Source of the DNA: Klebsiella pneumoniae
Lineage (GTDB): Bacteria > Bacteroidota > Bacteroidia > Flavobacteriales > Flavobacteriaceae
Assembly (NCBI GenBank): GCA_943325355.2
Contig: CALPPA020000061.1
Location: forward strand, 1 to 9,035
Length of the DNA: 9,035 nt
Direction of reading: 5' to 3'
A program made the translations under genes and the position numbers. Each line of letters opens with the position of its first letter. Position 1 is the stretch's first letter. Below are positions 1-6,383 of this stretch, piece by piece. The notes under the pieces were generated by a model. It saw only the letters and a program-made list of their open reading frames with translations. It ran no database searches and was not told the DNA's origin.

Positions 1-266
1 ACGGCAAAATATTCTTCGGCTTGTTGCAAGTTTTTGATGGTTCCGATACCTAACAATAAATCGGGCATTTCAGCATTACGAACTTCAACCATTTTGGTGA
101 AGTTACTCAATGCTGAATCGCCACGGCTAGTGTATTCTACCGCCTTGATTCCTGCTCTATAAATCGCTCTTAACACTTCTATTGTTACGTTTTCGTCTGC
201 ATTGAAGTATAAAGGAAGCATTCCTTGTTGTACTATGGCATCGGATACTGTTTGAATCTTACTCAT
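1..266 (-). CDS. eda: KDPG aldolase, N-terminal part (runs off left edge)
   Basis: This is the N-terminal 88 residues of a class I 2-dehydro-3-deoxyphosphogluconate (KDPG) aldolase, a cytoplasmic enzyme that splits KDPG into pyruvate and glyceraldehyde 3-phosphate. The start is the ATG at 266-264 (MSKIQTVSDAIVQQG). Seen directly are the VEYTSRG segment, with E44 and R48 at the places of the catalytic Glu and phosphate/substrate Arg of Eda (E45 and R49 in E. coli), and LGIGTIK (72-78), matching the conserved GxGT strand. The Schiff-base lysine lies beyond the window, so activity cannot be confirmed. The start is only 4 nt past the stop of the YhcH-family gene, so it is the fourth gene read here in the leftward operon. 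A general KDPG/KHG aldolase role is also possible, but the neighbouring KDG kinases favour KDPG. Confidence 0.9.
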   Translation of the reverse strand, partial: MSKIQTVSDAIVQQGMLPLYFNADENVTIEVLRAIYRAGIKAVEYTSRGDSALSNFTKMVEVRNAEMPDLLLGIGTIKNLQQAEEYFA

Positions 267-270
267 TTTT

Positions 271-720
271 TTAAATTTTAACTTTAAATACTAATTTTTT
301 TATTTCTCCTTCTCCAATCATTGGAGCGTGAACATCCTCTGGATAAAATATTCCAAATTGTCCATCTGTCAATTGAAAATACATATCGGGAGTATCATTA
401 AAAAACCGCACATCCTTTTCTGAATTATAATCTCCATTTGGACTTTCACATTTTTCTCTTGGTTTCCAGGCTATAGTTTCCAATCCATTTACACAAACTT
501 GAATATCGATGTTTTTGTCGTGACATTCAAACTTGGCTAAACTTGCTTCGGCTGTTTTTCCGTTTGCAGTGCTTACAATAACTTTCAGACCGTCTTCAAT
601 TTGAATAACTCCGTTTTCTAAAGTTGCAACATCATTTTGATTGATAAAATCAAATGCTTTTGCAAATAAAGGATTTAAGCTAGTGTATTTTGATGCGTTA
701 TTTAGTGTATCTATTATCAT
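271..720 (-). CDS. YhcH/YjgK/YiaL (DUF386) family protein
   Basis: A 149-residue cytoplasmic protein of the YhcH/YjgK/YiaL family, a small cupin-like beta-barrel fold also found in EbgC. The family is linked to sugar-acid and sialic-acid operons, and a sugar isomerase or anomer-handling role has been proposed, but the exact reaction is not settled. Visible family signatures are the FECHDKNIDIQ segment (64-74), with E65, H67 and D72 as likely metal ligands, and PEDVHAP (127-133), with H131 as another ligand. The C-terminal KKLVFKV strand is typical, and the length is normal for the family. It lies between the KDG kinase (11-nt gap) and the aldolase (4-nt gap), so it is almost certainly cotranscribed with them. 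By inference it prepares or isomerises a uronate-derived intermediate. The family call is firm; the substrate is unknown. Confidence 0.88.
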   Translation of the reverse strand: MIIDTLNNASKYTSLNPLFAKAFDFINQNDVATLENGVIQIEDGLKVIVSTANGKTAEASLAKFECHDKNIDIQVCVNGLETIAWKPREKCESPNGDYNSEKDVRFFNDTPDMYFQLTDGQFGIFYPEDVHAPMIGEGEIKKLVFKVKI

Positions 721-731
721 AACTCTTTTTA

Positions 732-1775
732 TTATCGCGCCACTCTACCAGATGCATCGCCACCCATCAATTTAGAAACTTCTTCAACTGTAACTAAATT
801 AGCATCCCCTTTGATAGTGTGTTTTAAGCAAGAAGCTGCAACAGCAAAATCTAATGCGTTTTGGTCGTCATTTGGATAAGTCAATAATCCGTAGATTAAA
901 CCTCCCATAAAGGAATCGCCACCACCAACTCTATCAACAATATCCGTAATTTGATACTGACGCGTTTGCAACATTTCCTTACCATCGTATAAAACTCCAG
1001 CCCAAGTGTTGTGAGACGCAGAAATAGAACCTCTCAAGGTGGTAATTACTTTTTTGGCTCTTGGAAATTTTTCCATCATTTGTTGACAAACAGATAAGAA
1101 AGCTTCTGCTTTTACATCGTGTCCGTGTGTTTGAACTGCTGCTCCTGATGGCTTTATGCCAAAGTGCATTTCTGCATCTTCTTCATTTCCTAAAATCACA
1201 TCGCAGTACGAGGTTAATTCGGTCATAATAGCTTCACGGTCGCCTCCGAATTTCCAAAGCTTGGCACGGTAATTTAAATCGGTTGAAATGGTAACACCTA
1301 ATTTGCTGGCCACTTTCACAGCTTCTAAACAAGCATCGGCAGAACTTTGAGAAATAGCTGGAGTAATACCCGTCCAGTGAAACCATTCAACGCCTTCAAA
1401 AACTTTTTCCCAATTGATCATTCCGGGTTGGATTTCAGACATTGAAGAATGAGCTCTATCGTAAACTACTTTACTTCCTCTGCTTACAGCTCCCGTTTCA
1501 AGAAAATAAATCCCCAAACGCTCACCACCATAAACAATATTATCGACACCAACGCCTCTTTTACGCATTTCCATCATGGCACATTCGCCAATATCATTTT
1601 TGGGTAAACGGGTTACAAAATCAACTGGAATACCATAATTTGCCAATGAAACCGCTACATTAGATTCTCCTCCTCCATATACAACATCAAAATTGTCTGC
1701 TTGCGAAAATCTTAAAAATCCTTGTGGTGCTAATCTTAACATTATCTCACCAAATGTTACTACTCTTTTTCCCAT
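732..1775 (-). CDS. kdgK: 2-keto-3-deoxygluconate kinase (PfkB family), copy 1
   Basis: A 347-residue PfkB/ribokinase-fold sugar kinase that probably phosphorylates KDG with ATP to give KDPG, the substrate of the aldolase downstream. The domain fills the protein. YGGGESNVA (33-41) is the N-terminal GGxxxN substrate-binding signature, DLNYRAKLW (166-174) is the DxNxR..LW motif characteristic of KDG kinases, and GNEED (196-200) is the NxxE-type Mg/phosphate motif with Asp in the last place. DRVGGGDSF (281-289) is the anion-hole and catalytic-base motif, with D287 as base and GGGD in place of the usual GAGD. It is second in the leftward operon, 48 nt after the paralogous kinase and 11 nt before the YhcH-family gene. 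Both kinases end in a similar GR-V-(A/S)-R tail. No separate promoter is obvious in the 48-nt gap. Function as a sugar-acid kinase is well supported; KDG as substrate is inferred from the motif and the adjacent aldolase. Confidence 0.88.
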   Translation of the reverse strand: MGKRVVTFGEIMLRLAPQGFLRFSQADNFDVVYGGGESNVAVSLANYGIPVDFVTRLPKNDIGECAMMEMRKRGVGVDNIVYGGERLGIYFLETGAVSRGSKVVYDRAHSSMSEIQPGMINWEKVFEGVEWFHWTGITPAISQSSADACLEAVKVASKLGVTISTDLNYRAKLWKFGGDREAIMTELTSYCDVILGNEEDAEMHFGIKPSGAAVQTHGHDVKAEAFLSVCQQMMEKFPRAKKVITTLRGSISASHNTWAGVLYDGKEMLQTRQYQITDIVDRVGGGDSFMGGLIYGLLTYPNDDQNALDFAVAASCLKHTIKGDANLVTVEEVSKLMGGDASGRVAR

Positions 1776-1823
1776 TTTGTTAATTGCTATTAGTATTTAT
1801 ATAATTTGTAAAATATTTATTTG

Positions 1824-2831
1824 TTATCTTGAGACTCTTCCGCCACCTGAACCACTCATTAATGCTTGTATTTCACTTACAGTAGCTAAATTAATATCAC
1901 CTGAAATGGAGTGTTTCAAACAAGTTGCTGCAACTGCAAACTCAAGAGCGGTTTGATGGTCGTCTGGCCAAGTAATTAATCCATAAATTATTCCAGCCAT
2001 AAAAGCATCTCCTGCACCGATTCTATCAATAATATGAGAAACATTGTATTCTCTGGAATGCAGTAATTCCTTACCATTCCAGATAGAAGCACTTACTGCA
2101 TTTGACGAAGCATTAGCACGCATTCGGTGAGTTGAAGTTATATTTTTTAGTTTTGAAAATGCTTTCATCCAATTGGCAAAAACAATTTCCTCCGTTTCAC
2201 CCTCATTCATTTTAACGCCTAATACTTTTTCAGATTCATCGATGCCTCCTAATAATAAGTCACAATGTTTTACCAGATCTGGCATTATTTCATTGGCATT
2301 TTTACCATATTTCCATAAAGTAGGTCTATAATTTAAATCGGCTGAAATGGTTAATCCCATATTTTCAGCAACTACTAATGCTTCTTTACATAACTCTGCT
2401 AGTTCAAACGAAAGCGAAGGTGTTATTCCAGACCAATGAAACCAATCAGCATCTTTAAAAATTGATTCCCAATCTATCATTCCTTTTCTTAGAGTCGAAA
2501 ACGAAGAATCTTCCCTATCATAAACTACTTTTCCTGGTCGTTCAGATGCACCTTGTTCGAAATAATAAATTCCAAGTCTTTTACCTTGAGTTAAAGCGAT
2601 TGGAGTTACGCCAAAAGAGCGCAACATACTCAAAGAGGATTCCCCCAATTCGTTTGGCGGCACTGCCGTGATAAACTTGACAGGAAGCCCAAATTTGGCT
2701 AATGAAGCTGCAACATTGGCTTCGGCACAACCGTAGTACAAATCAAACGAGGTGGCTTGAGTCAATCGTAAATGACTTGGCGGCGACAGCCTAAGCAGTA
2801 ATTCTCCAAAAGTCACGATTCTTTTTGACAT
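1824..2831 (-). CDS. PfkB-family sugar-acid kinase, KDG kinase paralog (copy 2)
   Basis: A 335-residue PfkB-family kinase, clearly a paralog of the next gene and alignable from MSKRIVTFGE to GGGRVSR. I chose the ATG at 2831-2829 because it aligns with the paralog's start. A GTG eight codons upstream (2855) lies inside the putative operator and would sit beyond the predicted transcription start. DLNYRPTLW (165-173) and DRIGAGDAF (269-277, base D275) are intact. Two binding motifs differ from copy 1: the substrate motif reads YGCAEANVA (33-41) instead of YGGGESNVA, and the NxxE region reads GIDE (196-199), with the Asn replaced by Gly. It is the first gene of the leftward operon, behind a good promoter and inverted repeat. 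KDG kinase activity is possible, but the changes allow a different sugar acid (for example a 2-keto-3-deoxygalactonate-type substrate) or reduced activity. Confidence 0.85.
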   Translation of the reverse strand: MSKRIVTFGELLLRLSPPSHLRLTQATSFDLYYGCAEANVAASLAKFGLPVKFITAVPPNELGESSLSMLRSFGVTPIALTQGKRLGIYYFEQGASERPGKVVYDREDSSFSTLRKGMIDWESIFKDADWFHWSGITPSLSFELAELCKEALVVAENMGLTISADLNYRPTLWKYGKNANEIMPDLVKHCDLLLGGIDESEKVLGVKMNEGETEEIVFANWMKAFSKLKNITSTHRMRANASSNAVSASIWNGKELLHSREYNVSHIIDRIGAGDAFMAGIIYGLITWPDDHQTALEFAVAATCLKHSISGDINLATVSEIQALMSGSGGGRVSR

Positions 2832-2843
2832 AGTACTATATTT

Positions 2844-2859
2844 TCGTGTCCGCACACGA
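2844..2859. promoter_or_regulatory. Inverted repeat, candidate LacI-family operator
   Basis: TCGTGT-CCGC-ACACGA is a perfect inverted repeat with 6-bp arms around a 4-nt centre. It lies just downstream of the -7 box of the leftward operon (2866-2873), across the expected transcription start, and about 12 bp before the first kinase's start codon. That is where a repressor site would block initiation. The divergent LacI-family gene next door is the obvious candidate binder. The repeat is seen directly; the operator role is inferred. In RNA it could also form a small 5' hairpin if transcription starts upstream of it. Confidence 0.6.
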
Positions 2860-2865
2860 GTATTG

Positions 2866-2895
2866 CAAATATAGAGATAAAAACTATTTGTGCAA
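2866..2895 (-). promoter_or_regulatory. Bacteroidota-type promoter of the kinase operon
   Basis: Read leftward, TTG (2895-2893), a 19-nt spacer and TATATTTG (2873-2866) match the Bacteroidota housekeeping consensus TTG/TTTG, N17-23, TAnnTTTG. Transcription would start near 2859-2862, about 30 nt upstream of the ATG of the first kinase, inside or at the edge of the inverted repeat at 2844-2859. An overlapping TTTG (2899-2896) gives a 22-nt spacing as an alternative -33 box. Confidence 0.7.
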
Positions 2896-2977
2896 CAAAA
2901 ATGAATTAAAATTAAAAAAAGAAATTAATCCAAAAAAATTATAAATTTACAGCTTATAACAAATACTCATCGCCATC

Positions 2978-3997
2978 ATAACAATCAAAAAAATAGCCGA
3001 AATTGCTAACGTGTCAGTTGGAACGGTAGATAGAATTATCCACAATCGTGGTCAAGTAACGGAAGAGAATATAGAAAAAGTGAACGCCATAATTAAAGAA
3101 TATGGATACAAAAAAAATATTTTTGCTAGCAATCTAGCGTTCAACAAGAAATTTAAATTTGCTGTTTTTCTCCCTAAAAACGAGAATATTGAATATTGGC
3201 AGGCTCCAATAATTGGAGTCACCAAGGCTGCAGAAGAACTAGCTAATTTTGGAGTTACTATTGATTACTTCTTTTTTGATTACAACATTACGTCTTTTAA
3301 AAAAACAGCGGCCAAAGTTTTGAAACTTGATCACGATGGATTGTTATTCGCCCCTATTTTTTATGAGGAATCTGTTTCATTTTTAACTGAATACAAGAAA
3401 AAAGATACTCCAATTGTAATGATTGATTCCAATCTTCCGGAAATTAATGATGTTGCCTATATTGGCCAAGATTCCTATCAAAGTGGCTATTTAGGCGGAA
3501 AACTGATTAGTTATGGCATAAAAAACGACAGCAATGTTCTCATATTAAAAATAAATCAAAATGTGGAAAGCACTTCTAGAACGAATGTTTTTTTACAGAG
3601 AATCAAAGGGTTTTATGCCTTTTTTAAAGAAAAGAAAGGCCTTCCGAATTTCAATTTCACTGAAATCAATATAAAATATGACATTGAAAACCAATTAACA
3701 GTAGATATGTTCAAGGAAATAGATTGCGTATTTATCCCTAATTCAAGAGTTTACATTGTGGCTAAATTCATTAAAGGAAATAACTTAAAAGACATTAGAA
3801 TTGTTGGTTATGAATTATTAAAACAAAACTTGGAATATTTAAATGAAGGCACTATTGATTTTTTAATTCATCAAAAACCAGAAGAACAAGGCTATATGGG
3901 AATTAATCATTTATACAAAAAGAGTGTTTTGAAAGAACCTGTTGAAGATTTATACACTATGCCCTTAGAAATTATTGTAAAAGAAAATATATATTAA
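2978..3997 (+). CDS. LacI-family transcriptional regulator (noncanonical start)
   Basis: A LacI/GalR-type regulator: N-terminal helix-turn-helix, hinge, then a periplasmic-binding-protein-like sensor domain. In frame, codons from 2978 read ITIKKIAEIANVSVGTVDR, the two HTH helices, followed by IIHNRGQVTEENIEKVNAIIKEYGY and the hinge-like ASNLA. The sensor domain starts at KFAVFLP and includes YIGQDSYQSGYLGGKL and FLIHQKPEEQGYMGINHL, both typical of sugar-sensing members. No ATG, GTG or TTG lies between the in-frame stop at 2957-2959 and the HTH. The first standard start is the GTG at 3011, which would delete helix 1. I place the start at the ATA at 2978 by domain logic (339 residues), which would be a rare start codon or a point mutation. 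A weak -7-like TAAATTTA (2942-2949) precedes it. It probably represses the divergent kinase operon in response to a sugar acid. Confidence 0.8.
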   Translation: MTIKKIAEIANVSVGTVDRIIHNRGQVTEENIEKVNAIIKEYGYKKNIFASNLAFNKKFKFAVFLPKNENIEYWQAPIIGVTKAAEELANFGVTIDYFFFDYNITSFKKTAAKVLKLDHDGLLFAPIFYEESVSFLTEYKKKDTPIVMIDSNLPEINDVAYIGQDSYQSGYLGGKLISYGIKNDSNVLILKINQNVESTSRTNVFLQRIKGFYAFFKEKKGLPNFNFTEINIKYDIENQLTVDMFKEIDCVFIPNSRVYIVAKFIKGNNLKDIRIVGYELLKQNLEYLNEGTIDFLIHQKPEEQGYMGINHLYKKSVLKEPVEDLYTMPLEIIVKENIY

Positions 3998-4048
3998 AAA
4001 AGCAGGCAATTCAATTGTCTCTCTACGGTAGTTGCCCTTTTCTGTTTA
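3996..4048 (+). terminator. Weak candidate terminator after the LacI-family gene
   Basis: Just past the stop codon, GGCAA (4005-4009) can pair with TTGCC (4032-4036) across a 22-nt loop. It is flanked by an A-run on the left and CTTTTCTGTTT on the right, whose Ts can pair with the A-run around a small internal loop. The short stem and large loop make this only suggestive. Confidence 0.3.
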
Positions 4049-4164
4049 GCTTTGTAGTCCACTAATTACTATCTAAGCCCATTCTAAAGGATTATCAAAA
4101 AGTTATAATCAAGTATTTTATCAGTATCGTTAAGGATATGAAAAAAAATAATCTTAAACATAAT

Positions 4165-4198
4165 AAAAAAAAAACCAATAAATACAATGATTTATTGG
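4165..4198 (-). terminator. Strong intrinsic terminator, leftward unit
   Basis: CCAATAAAT (4175-4183) and ATTTATTGG (4190-4198) form a perfect 9-bp stem with a 6-nt loop. Reading leftward it is followed by ten consecutive U residues (the A-run at 4165-4174). It lies about 50 nt beyond the stop of the secreted-protein gene and would end the transaldolase/secreted-protein transcript. The rest of the 3998-4250 gap contains no other element I can support. Confidence 0.8.
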
Positions 4199-4250
4199 GG
4201 TTTAGTATTTATAATGATTTTTTTTTTATAATTAAAGAATAATCCTAAAA

Positions 4251-4754
4251 CTATTGTGCATCAACAATATTCTGTAGATTCTTCCTAAATTCTTTGGCTT
4301 TTTGTGGGGTTATAGCATAAACCACTTTCTTTTTACCGGTATTCAGAACAATCTCTTTTAAATCTGTTTTCAATCCAAGTTCAGGAGGGCTATTCAATAG
4401 TAAAGTACAGGCTCCGTCAAAATAACCATCACTTTCGAGGGTTTCTTCCTCAGAAGTAATTGTGCCATCAACAAAAACAGCTGAAAATGCCATTTTACTA
4501 TTTAGAACCGTAGTAAAAAAGCCATCCATAACTAACAAAATACGATACGTGTTTTTCTTTTCAACACCTTTAAATTCGTGACGAGTAATGTTATACCGAA
4601 GTCCTTTTGCTAAGGTTGGGAATTTTACGCTACAATCCAATTCAAAACTTCCTACATCGCCTGAATCATCGACCCTAGTTATAATTTTAGGTACTTGAGC
4701 ATTCATAACAATACTTGCTAGTAAAAATGCCATCGATACTACTAATTTTCTCAT
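4251..4754 (-). CDS. Small secreted protein of unknown function
   Basis: A 167-residue protein I do not recognise. It begins with a clear type I signal peptide: MRKL, a hydrophobic stretch VVSMAFLLASIVM, and probable cleavage after A19 (MNA|QVPK), so it is exported to the periplasm or beyond. There is no lipobox cysteine. The mature part of about 148 residues looks beta-rich, with alternating hydrophobic strands (YRILLVMDGFF, MAFSAVFVDGTI, KKVVYAITP), a single cysteine pair candidate (C41 and C116) and a C-terminal helix-like segment rich in K and N. No catalytic motif is evident. It follows the transaldolase stop by 11 nt and is followed by a strong terminator, so it is probably the last gene of that transcript. 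The pairing with a cytoplasmic transaldolase gives no obvious function. Confidence 0.75.
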   Translation of the reverse strand: MRKLVVSMAFLLASIVMNAQVPKIITRVDDSGDVGSFELDCSVKFPTLAKGLRYNITRHEFKGVEKKNTYRILLVMDGFFTTVLNSKMAFSAVFVDGTITSEEETLESDGYFDGACTLLLNSPPELGLKTDLKEIVLNTGKKKVVYAITPQKAKEFRKNLQNIVDAQ

Positions 4755-4765
4755 CTGATTTTTGT

Positions 4766-5422
4766 TTATTTATTTCCTTTTTCGAAATCGGCAACAAATT
4801 GTGCTAATCCAATATCCGTCAATGGGTGTTTCAACAATCCGTATATTGCAGAAAGTGGGCCAGTCATAACGTCAGCACCAATTTTAGCACAGTTCACAAT
4901 ATGCATTGTATGACGAACCGAAGCCGCAAGAATTTGAGTTTCGTAACCGTAATTGTCATATATCAAACGGATTTCTTCAATCAAAGCCAATCCATCTGTA
5001 GAAACATCGTCTAATCGACCAATGAATGGAGAAACATAAGTTGCACCGGCTTTGGCAGCCAATAAAGCTTGACCAGCTGAAAACACTAAAGTTACATTGG
5101 TTTTAATTCCTTTGTCCGAAAAATATTTCGCAGCCATAACACCTTCTTTGGTCATAGGCAATTTCACAACGATTTGTTCGTGTAAATCAGCTAATTCTTC
5201 TCCTTCTTTCACCATTCCAGCATAATCAAGCGCATTTACTTCGGCACTCACGTCGCCATCTACACTATTGCAAATGTCAACATAATGCTTCAAAATGTTA
5301 TTTTTTCCGGTAATTCCCTCCTTCGCCATCAATGATGGATTGGTAGTAACGCCGTCTAAAACGCCTAATGCTTGTGCTTCCTTAATTTGAGCTAAATTCG
5401 CTGTGTCAATAAAAAATTTCAT
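4766..5422 (-). CDS. tal: Transaldolase, small TalC/FSA-like type
   Basis: A 218-residue class I aldolase-fold transaldolase of the short TalC/type 3B subfamily. It moves a dihydroxyacetone unit between sedoheptulose 7-phosphate and glyceraldehyde 3-phosphate in the cytoplasmic non-oxidative pentose phosphate pathway. Seen are [10 protein letters not shown], the [14 protein letters not shown] loop (23-36), the Schiff-base lysine K87 in [27 protein letters not shown] (109-127) and [11 protein letters not shown] (129-139). F133 occupies the place where fructose-6-phosphate aldolases carry Tyr (Y131 in E. coli FsaA) and transaldolases carry Phe (F178 in TalB), so I call it a transaldolase even though automatic pipelines often label this family fsa. 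The full length is normal for the family. The start is 42 nt after the upstream SDR stop, with a TAGATTTG -7 box between, so it may have its own promoter. Confidence 0.92.
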   Translation of the reverse strand: MKFFIDTANLAQIKEAQALGVLDGVTTNPSLMAKEGITGKNNILKHYVDICNSVDGDVSAEVNALDYAGMVKEGEELADLHEQIVVKLPMTKEGVMAAKYFSDKGIKTNVTLVFSAGQALLAAKAGATYVSPFIGRLDDVSTDGLALIEEIRLIYDNYGYETQILAASVRHTMHIVNCAKIGADVMTGPLSAIYGLLKHPLTDIGLAQFVADFEKGNK

Positions 5423-5459
5423 ATATTATTTAATTTAATTGTGTGTTTAAGTTCAGGTG

Positions 5460-5467
5460 CAAATCTA
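5460..5467 (-). promoter_or_regulatory. Candidate -7 box for the transaldolase gene
   Basis: Read leftward this is TAGATTTG, a full match to TAnnTTTG, 37 nt upstream of the transaldolase start and overlapping the stop codon of the SDR gene. I see no good TTG at the expected -33 distance, so the promoter is plausible but weaker than the others in the window. Confidence 0.45.
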
Positions 5468-6268
5468 CAATTTATAATGATTCATCAGCATTCTTTCATA
5501 TACTTTATCGGGTAAAATTCGCTTCAAAACAATCGAGAATTTCTGCATAAAAGCACCCACTTTATAATGAATTCTAGGATTTGGATTTTGGATAATTTGA
5601 TGTATAGCTTCCGCCATTTCATTGGGATTACTGCCGCCGTCCACGTGTTCGTCCATCATTTTAAGCGTATTCCCATACGGAATTTCATAAGCCGAATCCT
5701 TCATTAAAGGAGCGTGAAAACGTCCGGAAGCAATATTAGTAGCAAAATCACCAGGAGCGACATTTGTAATTTGAATTCCAAAAGATTTCACTTCCATTCG
5801 CAACGCTTCGGTAATTAATTCTAATGCTCCTTTTGAAGCTGAATACACGCTGCGATACGGCAAACCCATATAACCTGCAATAGAAGTGATATTGATTATT
5901 AAACCTGATTTTTGGCTACGCATTTGTGGTAAAACCGCTTTCATCACTTCGATAGGGCCAAAGAAATTCGTCTCAAAATTATTTTTGATTTCGGCTGTTG
6001 GAATTTCTTCCAAAGGGCCAGTAATTCCAACACCAGCATTATTAATTACAATATCCAATCGTCCTGAAATGGAAATGATTTTGGCTACAGCCAAATGTAT
6101 TGATTCGGTATTGCGAACATCTAAAGCAACCAATGGAAAAACCGAATTCAAAACCTTTTCCGGATTCCTACTGGTTCCATAAACTACAAATCCTTTATGA
6201 TGCAAAAATTCACCAATGGACTTCCCTATTCCCGAAGAACCTCCTGTAATTAAAACTACCTTGTTCAT
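5465..6268 (-). CDS. Short-chain dehydrogenase/reductase (classical SDR)
   Basis: A 267-residue classical SDR oxidoreductase, probably NADP(H)-dependent and cytoplasmic. Seen are the Rossmann TGGSSGIG (8-15), a basic residue after the second strand (GTSRN, R34) that favours NADPH, INNAG (75-79), and the catalytic tetrad N101, S129 (NITS), Y142 and K146 (YSASK). The APGDF segment stands at the usual substrate-loop place. The frame stays open upstream to 6415, but I chose the ATG at 6268. It puts TGG at residue 8 as in typical SDRs, whereas the extension would translate the SRP RNA region, its terminator and a dispersed repeat. The substrate is unknown; the sequence resembles the broad group often annotated as generic SDR or 17-beta-HSD-like. 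It sits between the SRP RNA and transaldolase genes, all leftward. Confidence 0.9.
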   Translation of the reverse strand: MNKVVLITGGSSGIGKSIGEFLHHKGFVVYGTSRNPEKVLNSVFPLVALDVRNTESIHLAVAKIISISGRLDIVINNAGVGITGPLEEIPTAEIKNNFETNFFGPIEVMKAVLPQMRSQKSGLIINITSIAGYMGLPYRSVYSASKGALELITEALRMEVKSFGIQITNVAPGDFATNIASGRFHAPLMKDSAYEIPYGNTLKMMDEHVDGGSNPNEMAEAIHQIIQNPNPRIHYKVGAFMQKFSIVLKRILPDKVYERMLMNHYKL

Positions 6269-6284
6269 TTGTGATTTTAGATTT

Positions 6285-6310
6285 AGCCCTTCGACAAGCT
6301 CAGGGTGACA
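6285..6310. repeat. CCCTTCGACAAGCTCAGGG-type dispersed repeat
   Basis: Read leftward, this contains TCACCCTGAGCTTGTCGAA followed by GGG, a short imperfect palindrome (CCCT...AGGG ends). From memory it recurs in intergenic DNA of many bacteria, including Flavobacteria, and yields the tell-tale HPELVEG string when mistranslated, as it does here in the open frame upstream of the SDR. It lies in the gap between the SRP RNA terminator and the SDR start. Only one copy is in this window, so its repetitive nature is recalled knowledge rather than seen here. Confidence 0.6.
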
Positions 6311-6336
6311 ATTAGGAATTAGAAATATCCAAAAAT

Positions 6337-6359
6337 AAAAAAATCTTCCCAAAGGAAGA
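6337..6359 (-). terminator. Intrinsic terminator downstream of the SRP RNA gene
   Basis: Read leftward, TCTTCC (6359-6354), a TTTG loop and GGAAGA (6349-6344) form a perfect 6-bp stem followed by seven U residues (6343-6337), then A and five more U. It lies 25-47 nt past the 3' end of the SRP RNA stem. Even before it, the RNA's closing stem runs into a U-rich stretch (6370-6383) that may itself help termination. Confidence 0.8.
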
Positions 6360-6383
6360 CTACTTTTGCATAAAATAAAAAAT

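Noticed and set aside
1442..1956. Two rightward frames opposite the tandem kinases
   Set aside because: They are antisense shadows of well-conserved kinase coding sequence with no recognisable domain.
2832..2855. Eight-codon GTG extension of the first kinase
   Set aside because: It lies in the inverted repeat at the predicted transcription start, and the paralog aligns from the ATG at 2831.
4138..4242. Rightward 34-codon frame starting MKKNNLKHNKKK
   Set aside because: It runs through homopolymer A and T tracts and the leftward terminator hairpin, with a low-complexity product; most likely chance.
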